NCBI GenBank assembly: GCA_002396125.1
Contig: DGWL01000085.1
Location: 1-33,885 of the forward strand
Direction: 5' to 3'
DNA length: 33,885 bases
From: Porphyromonadaceae bacterium UBA4259
GTDB taxonomy: Bacteria > Bacteroidota > Bacteroidia > Bacteroidales > Muribaculaceae
Positions 23,744 to 31,285 of this stretch are shown here, piece after piece. How positions within the stretch are numbered: position 1 is the first letter of the stretch; the number at the start of each line of letters is the position of its first letter. Both the position numbers and the translations under genes were made by a program. A model generated the notes under the pieces. It was not told the DNA's origin and did not search any database. It saw only the letters and a list, made by a program, of their open reading frames with translations.

Positions 23744-25512
23744 GCCTCGCCTTTACGGAATAAATGAGTGAAATGCTTGTTGTAGAGTTCCGACAAACCC
23801 TGGCGGTTGTCGATTGCCTCGCCCACTACAATCATTGTGGTGAGCGTGAGATTATTGTCGTGAATAATCTTTGACAATTCCTTTAGTTGTCCACGATAAA
23901 TCTTTTGGTCGGGCCAAGTGAGATGATAGCAAGCCGCCACAGGTGTCTCGGCAGGATATTCCTGAAGTAGCTCTTGCTGAACATCATCAACTATTGAGGC
24001 ACTCAGGAAGATGCACATCGTGCTCTGGCTGCGGGCAAGAAGGTGTAGTTGTTCTTTCTCGGGCATGGGAGTGCGACCCTCGCCACGAGTGAGAATGATG
24101 GTCTGTGTGCGCTCAGGTATGGTGAACTGGCTGCGCAGTTCGGCAGCAGCAGCAAGGAATGATGAAATGCCTGGCGTGATGTGATAGCTCATGCCGTGCC
24201 GGTCAAAAAACGCCATCTGCTCCTGTATGGCTCCAAAGATGCAAGGGTCGCCGGTGTGCAGCCTCACTATAAGATGACCGCGGTCGTAGTGCTCCTTCAT
24301 GAGTGAGCATTGCTCATCAAGGTTCATGCTTGCCGAACTGCGCACCACAGCTCCCGGCTTGTGGCAAGTGGTAAGTTCGCGAGGCACAAGCGAGCCGGCA
24401 TAGAGGATGAGGTCGGCGCGCTCAAGCAACTTGCGCCCACGCACCGACACAAGGTCGGGAGCACCTGGCCCGGCTCCCACAATCTCGATGTGTCCCTGCC
24501 GCTTTCGCAGGTATCGGCGGTCGATTGCCACAGCGGCCGTCCAGTTGGTACCTTTTATCTTGGGGATTATTAATTTACCATTATTTGAACCAAGAATTGC
24601 CGCCGCCTCACACACGCTGGGAGTGCCCACATGCTTTGCCACCGTGGTGCTGGGAGTTGGCACCTCCACCTGCTTGAGTTCGTCGGCTGTAAAAAATTCC
24701 ACTTCATGCCCTTCTTTTTTCAGAATGTCAACAAACGGTTCCTCGGCCTTGACATCGATGGTACAATACTTGTCAGCGCACGGCAACAGGCCCCGTTGGG
24801 CTATCGCCTCATTGATATCGTGACCTATGCGTTCACAGTCGGCGGGGTTATGAGCCAACCCAAAGCCAATGGTTCCCACAATGGGCACAAAGTGCAAGGT
24901 GAGCACGCCATCAACATGGCTGTGGTTAAATGGGGTTACCATAATGAGCAGCTTGAACTCACCTGCTTCAACATCTTTCAAATCACTGACCACAGTAACA
25001 TGAGCGGGGAGAGTGCTTTCAAGATACTCTGTGCCCTCGTCACGCACCTCAAGAAACAATGCCGTGGGCTTGCGATTGACAAAGGCAAAGATGCAATCGT
25101 TCATATTGTCGTCGCTGGCGATGGACCAGTTGAAACGTTTTGAGAACGTGTCGAGTGCCCACAACCCGACATTATCGCTCAGGGTGGTAATGACAGGCGT
25201 AGCACCCAGAGCCGAAGCCACTACTCTTGTCCACTCGTTGGCGCCGCCCACATGGCCCGACAGCACCGAAATCACATTCTTGCCCATGCTGTCGACGCAC
25301 ACCACTGCCGGATCGTTGTGCTTGTCGTTGATGAAAGGTGCTATTGTGCGCACACATATTCCCATCGCGCCAATGAAGATGAACACATCAAAGTTATACC
25401 AATTCTTCCCCACTTGGGCGCGACCAATGGGCATTGCGTTTAAATCGATTTGCAGAATGCGTGCAATCTTTTCGCTTTCCTTGCTTATGTTGATTACAGC
25501 TATTTTCGACAT
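23740..25512 (-). CDS. cbiGF: Bifunctional cobalt-precorrin-5A hydrolase (CbiG) / cobalt-precorrin-4 C11-methyltransferase (CbiF)
   Basis: This is a 590-residue fusion. Residues 1-335 are CbiG, which opens the ring lactone and releases acetaldehyde; VLSGHVGGANEW (83-94) and VGTIGFGLAHNPADC (212-226) are its recognisable motifs. Residues about 341-590 are CbiF/CobM, with the SAM-binding GAGPGAPDLVSVRG (346-359), LYAGSLVPRE and HTGDPCIFGA. CbiF acts just before CbiG, so the polypeptide carries consecutive steps. CbiG is a marker of the anaerobic route. It overlaps cbiET by 13 nt and cbiJD by 4 nt. Confidence 0.94.
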   Translation of the reverse strand: MSKIAVINISKESEKIARILQIDLNAMPIGRAQVGKNWYNFDVFIFIGAMGICVRTIAPFINDKHNDPAVVCVDSMGKNVISVLSGHVGGANEWTRVVASALGATPVITTLSDNVGLWALDTFSKRFNWSIASDDNMNDCIFAFVNRKPTALFLEVRDEGTEYLESTLPAHVTVVSDLKDVEAGEFKLLIMVTPFNHSHVDGVLTLHFVPIVGTIGFGLAHNPADCERIGHDINEAIAQRGLLPCADKYCTIDVKAEEPFVDILKKEGHEVEFFTADELKQVEVPTPSTTVAKHVGTPSVCEAAAILGSNNGKLIIPKIKGTNWTAAVAIDRRYLRKRQGHIEIVGAGPGAPDLVSVRGRKLLERADLILYAGSLVPRELTTCHKPGAVVRSSASMNLDEQCSLMKEHYDRGHLIVRLHTGDPCIFGAIQEQMAFFDRHGMSYHITPGISSFLAAAAELRSQFTIPERTQTIILTRGEGRTPMPEKEQLHLLARSQSTMCIFLSASIVDDVQQELLQEYPAETPVAACYHLTWPDQKIYRGQLKELSKIIHDNNLTLTTMIVVGEAIDNRQGLSELYNKHFTHLFRKGEA

Positions 25513-26690
25513 TTCAGTATGACTATTGGATTATTATTATCAATTACAATGCGCATGGGAGGCTCCTGGGTTAATCCAAGTTCTTCGCACGCTTGGTTGA
25601 AAAGCTGGTGACTGTCGGTGTGAACAGCAGCGCTCGTCACGCTATTCATCACGATGCAGCCGCCGGGAGCAAGAACAGTGAGAACCTTAGCCATTATCTC
25701 CTTGAGATGACCGCCATGACCACCAACGAAGACCGCATCGGGGCGCGGCAACCCACTGATGTCGGCATCAAGGAAATCACCAATGTGGATGCTGATGCCC
25801 GGTGCGCCAAATCGGCGGCTATTCTCACGCATCAGCGCCTCACCTTCAGGCCTACATTCAAAGGCCTCGATGTGCACATGAGGAAATTGCAACTTGGCCT
25901 CGATTGACACACTACCGGTGCAGAAACCTATGTCCCACATCACATGCTTGCCAGGCAAGTCAAGTGCCTGCAACGTGAGTAACCTCACGGGCATCTTGGT
26001 AATCATCTTCTCGCGTCCATCAAGAAGAGCGAACTCGCGCTCGGGAATTCCGAAGTGGCGAGGCCTGACATCGGCACCTGCGAGAATCAGGCAATTAGGA
26101 TAATCAAACTCTAGAGCAATGGCTTCCTGAAGCGACAGGGTGGTGACGCGCTCGCGCTCGGGATTACCCAGATGCTCGCCCACATGCATCATGTAACCGT
26201 CGTAGCCGTAGTCGAGCATGCGCCTGGCTATGGTGGCGGGTGTGTGCTCGCGGTCGGTGAGAACTCCTATCTTTGTGGCACGCTCTATCAATGCTCTGTC
26301 GAGCTCGGGCCAAGGTCGGCCGGTGAGCGACACGATGCGCATGTCGTGATAGGGCATCACAAGGCGGTGAGCAAGGGTCTGCAGGGAATTAAAAGCTGGA
26401 TATAAAGCAATCTCGGCCTCGGGCAGGCGACGCTTGATGGTATTGGCAAAGCCAAAGAACAGCGGGTCACCACTGGCAAAGACCACCACCTCGCCACTAT
26501 ATTGCTCAAAGACCGCATCGAGCGGTGCGGTGATATCAATCCAACGTGCCCCCTCGGGCAGAATCGGTGCCACAATCTCATGATGCCGCTTGCCACCCGA
26601 GAACAATTGACCATGCCTGATAATTTCAACCACCTCAGGAGGAAAATAAGGCTGTGGCGCATCGGTTATGCCAATCACATGGAATTTCAT
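25500..26690 (-). CDS. cbiET: Bifunctional cobalt-precorrin-7 C5-methyltransferase (CbiE) / cobalt-precorrin-6B C15-methyltransferase, decarboxylating (CbiT)
   Basis: This 396-residue protein has the CobL-type CbiE-CbiT arrangement. Residues 1-200 are the tetrapyrrole methylase CbiE, with FASGDPLFFG (71-80) and LTDREHTPATIARR (144-157). Residues about 205-396 are CbiT, a class I methyltransferase with MWDIGFCTGSVSIE (251-264) and an acidic residue after the second strand (EAFECRPEG). It methylates C5 and C15 and decarboxylates the C12 acetate. Two motifs differ from the usual form: GITDAPQP replaces the glycine-rich start of CbiE, and DIGFCTGS replaces DIGAGTGS in CbiT. The ATG overlaps the cbiHC stop by 4 nt. 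Confidence 0.93.
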   Translation of the reverse strand: MKFHVIGITDAPQPYFPPEVVEIIRHGQLFSGGKRHHEIVAPILPEGARWIDITAPLDAVFEQYSGEVVVFASGDPLFFGFANTIKRRLPEAEIALYPAFNSLQTLAHRLVMPYHDMRIVSLTGRPWPELDRALIERATKIGVLTDREHTPATIARRMLDYGYDGYMMHVGEHLGNPERERVTTLSLQEAIALEFDYPNCLILAGADVRPRHFGIPEREFALLDGREKMITKMPVRLLTLQALDLPGKHVMWDIGFCTGSVSIEAKLQFPHVHIEAFECRPEGEALMRENSRRFGAPGISIHIGDFLDADISGLPRPDAVFVGGHGGHLKEIMAKVLTVLAPGGCIVMNSVTSAAVHTDSHQLFNQACEELGLTQEPPMRIVIDNNNPIVILKCRK

Positions 26691-28087
26691 AGGTCGCGTC
26701 CGGGTTTTAGTTGAGCGGCGTCGTCATAGCACAAAATCGCGTTGCATAGTGTGGCTGCCAGGTTACTGCCTCCCTTGCGGCCCTCAACAATGATTTTTGG
26801 GATGCTCTTAAACGGCTTGACCATGTGTTTTGACTCACGCACGTGCACAAACCCCACCGGAGCGGCGATGATGCCGGCAGGACGTGCCTTGCCCTTGCGC
26901 ACAAGATCGCACAGTTCCATCAAGGCGGTTGGGGCATTGCCAAAGGCAAAGAGCGCATCGGGATGCTCCTCAACCGCCAGGCGTATTCCCGCCTGGGTGC
27001 GGGTTATTCCTTGAGCCGTAGCCATCTCGGCTACACGTGAATCATGCAGGTAACATTTAGCCTCCACTCCCAATCGCTCTAGCGCGCCCTTGCGTATTCC
27101 GCTCACCACCATGGTCACGTCGGTGATGATTGTCGTCAACTTGCCGCCGGCAATCTTGTCATGGAGCAATGCCACAGCACCGGGGTCGGTGTGCAGCAAC
27201 TGCTCCATTTCAAAGTCGGCAGTGGTGTGAATAGCATGTAGCAAGGCCCACTTGTGGTCGAGGGGCAAATCACGATTTTTCAACTCGCTCTCAATAGTGC
27301 GAAACGAGTTTATCATGATGTGCTGACCGGGTTTCATACCGCTGTCACGCTCGGGACGGTAATAGCCGCGGGGGGTGATAATGCGGTTGTCGATGACACG
27401 GGATTGCGAGTTGCCAATGAGCAGCACCGTGAACATGTCGATGTCGTCGGGGTCAAGCTCGCCAAGTGTTGTCACTTTAACTTCCTGACCTTCGCGACCG
27501 GCCTGATGCACCCAGCCCACAGGGGTGCCGGCGGCACGATGCGCCAGCAGCAACTCCTGCAGCCTATAGAGCTGCCAGTAACGCCCGGCCGACTTGGGAT
27601 TGTAAACGGCAATGACAAAGTCGGCCACAGCCGCGGCCTCAATGCGCCGCTCAATCACTTCCCATGGAGTCATGAGGTCGCTCAGCGAAATGATGCACAT
27701 GTCGTGCCCAATGGGGGCTCCCAGCAGCGACGCCGCCTTCTGAAATGCCGAGATGCCCGGCAGCGTCTCAATCTCAACGCTCGAGTTGCGCTCGGCACGC
27801 ATCTGCCAAATTAACGGTGCCATGCCATAGATGCCTGGGTCGCCACTCGATATCACCACCACGGTCTTCCCTTGCTCGGCTAGAATGAACGCCTGCTCGG
27901 CGCGCTCACGCTCTTTTTTCATGCCTGTGTCGACACACTGGCATCCTTGAGGCACAAAGGGGGTGACAAACTGGAAGTAATATTTATATCCCACAACGGC
28001 CTGTGCCTGACGCAGCGCGTTGACCACGGCGGGCGTGATGTCGTCTTCACAGCCGGGACCAATGCCGGCAACTATTATTTTTCCCAT
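26687..28087 (-). CDS. cbiHC: Bifunctional cobalt-precorrin-3 C17-methyltransferase (CbiH) / cobalt-precorrin-8 methylmutase (CbiC)
   Basis: This is a 466-residue fusion. Residues 1-245 are CbiH/CobJ, the ring-contracting C17 methyltransferase, with GIGPGCEDDIT (8-18), ISSGDPGIYGMA (79-90), VYNPKSAGRYWQ (161-172) and LLIGNSQSR (222-230). Residues about 255-466 are CbiC/CobH, which moves a methyl group from C11 to C12; H287 in LLHAIHTTADFE is the likely catalytic histidine and IITDVTMVVSGIRK a conserved stretch. The two activities lie far apart in the pathway. The C20 methyltransferase CbiL, which CobJ resembles, can be excluded by the SSGDPGIYG and IGNS motifs. It starts 28 nt after the TonB receptor gene. 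Confidence 0.94.
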   Translation of the reverse strand: MGKIIVAGIGPGCEDDITPAVVNALRQAQAVVGYKYYFQFVTPFVPQGCQCVDTGMKKERERAEQAFILAEQGKTVVVISSGDPGIYGMAPLIWQMRAERNSSVEIETLPGISAFQKAASLLGAPIGHDMCIISLSDLMTPWEVIERRIEAAAVADFVIAVYNPKSAGRYWQLYRLQELLLAHRAAGTPVGWVHQAGREGQEVKVTTLGELDPDDIDMFTVLLIGNSQSRVIDNRIITPRGYYRPERDSGMKPGQHIMINSFRTIESELKNRDLPLDHKWALLHAIHTTADFEMEQLLHTDPGAVALLHDKIAGGKLTTIITDVTMVVSGIRKGALERLGVEAKCYLHDSRVAEMATAQGITRTQAGIRLAVEEHPDALFAFGNAPTALMELCDLVRKGKARPAGIIAAPVGFVHVRESKHMVKPFKSIPKIIVEGRKGGSNLAATLCNAILCYDDAAQLKPGRDL

Positions 28088-28115
28088 GTCAGCTTCAATC
28101 TTTTTTGTAAAAAAG

Positions 28116-30182
28116 TTATTTGAATTTCAGTTTCAGTCCCGCGACAATCATGCGTCCCGGGGAATAGAGCGCGTATTTACGGCTCGATGAGTCGATGCGG
28201 CGGTCCACCTTGTTAAAGATATTGTCAATGCCCAGACTTGGCTCTATTACCACATGCCTCAAGCCTGTGAACGAGTGAGAGGTGAGCACGTTCCAAATGC
28301 CGTAACCAGGCGCGTCTTCATAGCCTGGATAATAAGTCTTCGACTGGAAGCGGGCATTGAGGTTCACGTTTAGCCCATAATTGTTCCACTGGTGGAAATA
28401 GTTGGCGGCCACTGTCGCCGCGTTGCGCACGCTTCGCTCAAGCACTGTCCACTCGTCGTCGCTCTTGGTGCGGGCATGAGTGTAGACATAGCTTGCCGAC
28501 AAGTTAAATCCACTAAATATATTGGCCGACACATTAACTTGCACTCCCTTAATGTCGCCCTTATCGCTATTGATATACAGCGAGTAGCGCTCGAGTTTTG
28601 ACGCCTGGTCGGCTGTCATCTCGGGAAACTCAGCCTGCAGCATTGCAAGTGTTGTCTCATCCACATTGATATTCTTGCGCACTACCATGTCGTTAATGCG
28701 GTTAATGTAACCCGTGACACTCACGGCAATCACATTGGTGCGATACTCAGCATTGAGCGAGAAGTAGTTGCTCTTCTCGGGCTTGAGATTCTCGTTGCCA
28801 AAGATGATTTGTGGCTTGCCACGATTTACCGAGAAGTAGTGGTAGTATATCTCGTCAAGACCTGGTGCGCGGAAACCGGCCGAATAGGTACCACGGAAAC
28901 GGAAGTTGCCGGGGGCATACATCAGCGTCACCTTTGGTGACACATGAGTTTTGAATGTCTCGTGCTGAGTGAGACGCAGTCCCACTGTGGCAGTGAGAAC
29001 ATCAAGGAACTTCATCTCATGCTGAGCAAACACAGCCAGCGTGTAGACATCTTTATCAATATTGCCCGATGTGGCAGTGAGGTAATCCTGCCGCCAGTCG
29101 GCTCCGAATATCGTGGTGGAGTTTTTCATCAATCCGAGGATGGCTTTGAGCTGCAACTCCATTGACTTCTGCTTTTTGGATTGCGCGTAGTCGCCAATGG
29201 CATAATTCTTGGTCTCAACGTCATACAGCTTACCGTAGCGAAAGCGGTCAACAGTGAAGTTGGCTTGCAACGAGTTGCTGGTTGTGAACTTGTAGATACC
29301 ACCCAGGTTCCATCGCAGGCCACGATAGCGCATCTCATAGTCGGTGCCACCGGTGATGTCGGCGCGCGAGTTGGGGCGGTCGGTAATCTTGTGCATGAAG
29401 TCCACACCTGCGTTCAATGCCAAATGCCGATTGGGCGAGTAGGTGAACTTTTGTCCCACATTATAGGTTCGATAACCGGTGAAGAATGGAGCTATGGTGG
29501 GCTGGGTCTCGGTCTCGGAACCTTTCACATATTCCAAGTCATTGTTCTGGTAACTATTGGCACGGTCATGCGAGAATGAGGTGTAGGAGCCAAAGCCACT
29601 CTTATATATATCAAGTGTCACATTCTCGGTGAACACGCCGTGACCGCTCACGCGAGTGTTGCTGGAGGCACTCACCAGTTGCCGGGTGGGCTCGTCGGTG
29701 ATGATGTTGATGACTCCGGCAATGGCGTCGGAGCCATAGAGCGACGAAGCGGCACCGTCGAGCACCTCAATGCGCTTGACGCGCTCCATGTTGATGCGAC
29801 TCAGGTCGACATTGTTCGAAATGTCGCCGGTGAGCTTCTGTCCGTTTATAAGGATTAGAATATATTTGTTACCCAGGCCATTAAGGCGCAAAAAGGAGCC
29901 CATGGAGTTGGGCGACATCGACACTTGGGGCATCATGCGCGTGAGGGCACCATCGAGCGTGGTGATGCCTTGCTCTCTTATTTCCTGACTGCTTAGCACA
30001 TGTACCGGTGTGGCGGTATTCTTCAAGCGCTGATGGTGCCCCGAGCCCGTCACAACCACAGGGTTTAAAGTATAAGAGCGATCCATCATTGATGAGTCGC
30101 TACGTTCCATTTTATGAATTTGGGAAAAAGCGGCACTCCCCATTGAGAGTGCCACTATTAAAATCATGAATCTTTTTATCAT
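28116..30182 (-). CDS. btuB: BtuB-like TonB-dependent outer-membrane receptor 2
   Basis: This 688-residue outer-membrane receptor has a signal peptide (MIKRFMILIVALSMGSAAFS) and a TonB-box-like NPVVVTGSG near residue 40. The plug domain contains LNGLGNKYILILINGQKL and SSLYGSDAIAGVINI, and a 22-strand barrel ends in LKLKFK. The SLYGSDAIAGV pattern is shared by BtuB, colicin I and heme receptors, so the corrinoid role rests on the riboswitch operon. It is the third gene, 5 nt after cbiK, and only moderately similar to receptor 1. It may take a different corrinoid, or a cobalt or tetrapyrrole compound. Confidence 0.88.
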   Translation of the reverse strand: MIKRFMILIVALSMGSAAFSQIHKMERSDSSMMDRSYTLNPVVVTGSGHHQRLKNTATPVHVLSSQEIREQGITTLDGALTRMMPQVSMSPNSMGSFLRLNGLGNKYILILINGQKLTGDISNNVDLSRINMERVKRIEVLDGAASSLYGSDAIAGVINIITDEPTRQLVSASSNTRVSGHGVFTENVTLDIYKSGFGSYTSFSHDRANSYQNNDLEYVKGSETETQPTIAPFFTGYRTYNVGQKFTYSPNRHLALNAGVDFMHKITDRPNSRADITGGTDYEMRYRGLRWNLGGIYKFTTSNSLQANFTVDRFRYGKLYDVETKNYAIGDYAQSKKQKSMELQLKAILGLMKNSTTIFGADWRQDYLTATSGNIDKDVYTLAVFAQHEMKFLDVLTATVGLRLTQHETFKTHVSPKVTLMYAPGNFRFRGTYSAGFRAPGLDEIYYHYFSVNRGKPQIIFGNENLKPEKSNYFSLNAEYRTNVIAVSVTGYINRINDMVVRKNINVDETTLAMLQAEFPEMTADQASKLERYSLYINSDKGDIKGVQVNVSANIFSGFNLSASYVYTHARTKSDDEWTVLERSVRNAATVAANYFHQWNNYGLNVNLNARFQSKTYYPGYEDAPGYGIWNVLTSHSFTGLRHVVIEPSLGIDNIFNKVDRRIDSSSRKYALYSPGRMIVAGLKLKFK

Positions 30183-30187
30183 TAGAT

Positions 30188-31285
30188 TTATTCGGGGTTC
30201 TTGCTGTGATAGAAGTCAAGAGGCTCACCGTTAATGGCATCTTTGGTGTGGTTCATCCACACTTGGCGAATGGTGGGGAGCTCGAGCAAGCCTTTCTCAA
30301 TCATAGTTGAGTTGTTGCACTCATAGCCCAGGTGATAGAAGAACATCTTCCACGAGGTGTCTTCAACCTCGCCCTCAGCATTGGGAGTGAACTTGACGCC
30401 GTCCCAGTTGTCATCGTCGTCGCCGGCCATGTCGTTGTGACCGTGATCACCGTCAATCGACATCAATGGATGGCAATAAACTTTACCGCTATAGATGTGA
30501 GCGTCAAACATGCGCTCGGCAACGTCGGTCTTGAAGTTGCCAATCATGTCAACAGTGCCAACGAAGTAGTTCTTGCTGTACTGCTGCAAAGCCTCTTCGA
30601 GCTGAGTGTAGCGAACATTGGCCTTGTAGGTGTCGTAAGGATCGGGGTTTCCATGACCCATGAAAGCGACAACATGCTCGGCAGCCAAGTCTTTATAAAG
30701 CTTGTTGAGTTCGTTGGCAACCTGTGGCACGTCGCTCAACTCATCTTGCAACAGGGGCACACCGAGCTTGAGGGTTACGTTGGCAAGGTAGTTGTCGTCG
30801 ATGTCGCCATTTGAGTTGTTGGCAAAGTCCTTGATATAGTTAATAACGCGAGTATATTCCTCGCCGGGAATAACCTGCAGCGATTGAATAACAATCTCGT
30901 TATATCTAACACCGTCCTGAGCAAAAGCGTTGAGCCAGAAGGGAGGAGCATAGAAGTTGCGGGGGTCTACATTCTCACCTGCAGCAGCACGGTTGATGCA
31001 GATAGCCGAAGAGAACGACAGGTAAACATCGTAGCCGGGGAACTGCTGCTTGTAGGCTTCAACAGTAGCGTCAAACGCGTCGTAGGCTTGTTCCCAAGTA
31101 GAACCGAAGGCTACCAGCAGGATGGCCTTGTTGTTCTTTTTTTGTTTCATTACGGTTTCATTAACAGCATTTTGATAGATGCTGTAGTTGTTGAGCGGTT
31201 CATTCTTGTCGTCCTTGCAAGAATTGAAGAACACACCCATGCAAATTGCCAGCAAGGCAATCATTAAAGACTTAGTCTTCATCAT
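30188..31285 (-). CDS. cbiK: Sirohydrochlorin cobaltochelatase CbiK with lipoprotein signal peptide
   Basis: CbiK-type class II chelatases insert Co2+ into sirohydrochlorin, the first committed step of the anaerobic route. From the ATG at 31283-31285 the protein has 365 residues, about 100 more than Salmonella CbiK. The catalytic domain starts near residue 52 (AILLVAFGSTWEQ). H211 (MGHGNPDPYD) and H281 (DGDHGHNDMAGDDDDNWDG) match the metal-binding histidines, and GEEY at 141-144 contains the expected acidic residue. The N-terminus is a lipoprotein signal, GVFFNSC, with C23 followed by KDDKNE, so the enzyme appears exported, unlike the usual cytoplasmic form. An internal ATG at 31148-31150 (M46) could yield a cytoplasmic version. 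A frame extending to 31444 is rejected because it would run into the receptor gene without signal sequence. The start overlaps receptor 1 by 14 nt. Confidence 0.92.
   Translation of the reverse strand: MMKTKSLMIALLAICMGVFFNSCKDDKNEPLNNYSIYQNAVNETVMKQKKNNKAILLVAFGSTWEQAYDAFDATVEAYKQQFPGYDVYLSFSSAICINRAAAGENVDPRNFYAPPFWLNAFAQDGVRYNEIVIQSLQVIPGEEYTRVINYIKDFANNSNGDIDDNYLANVTLKLGVPLLQDELSDVPQVANELNKLYKDLAAEHVVAFMGHGNPDPYDTYKANVRYTQLEEALQQYSKNYFVGTVDMIGNFKTDVAERMFDAHIYSGKVYCHPLMSIDGDHGHNDMAGDDDDNWDGVKFTPNAEGEVEDTSWKMFFYHLGYECNNSTMIEKGLLELPTIRQVWMNHTKDAINGEPLDFYHSKNPE

Noticed and set aside
28088..28115. T-run/A-run palindrome between receptor 2 and cbiHC
   Set aside because: A loop of 2 nt and an all-A/T stem do not make a credible terminator, and the flanking genes look co-transcribed.
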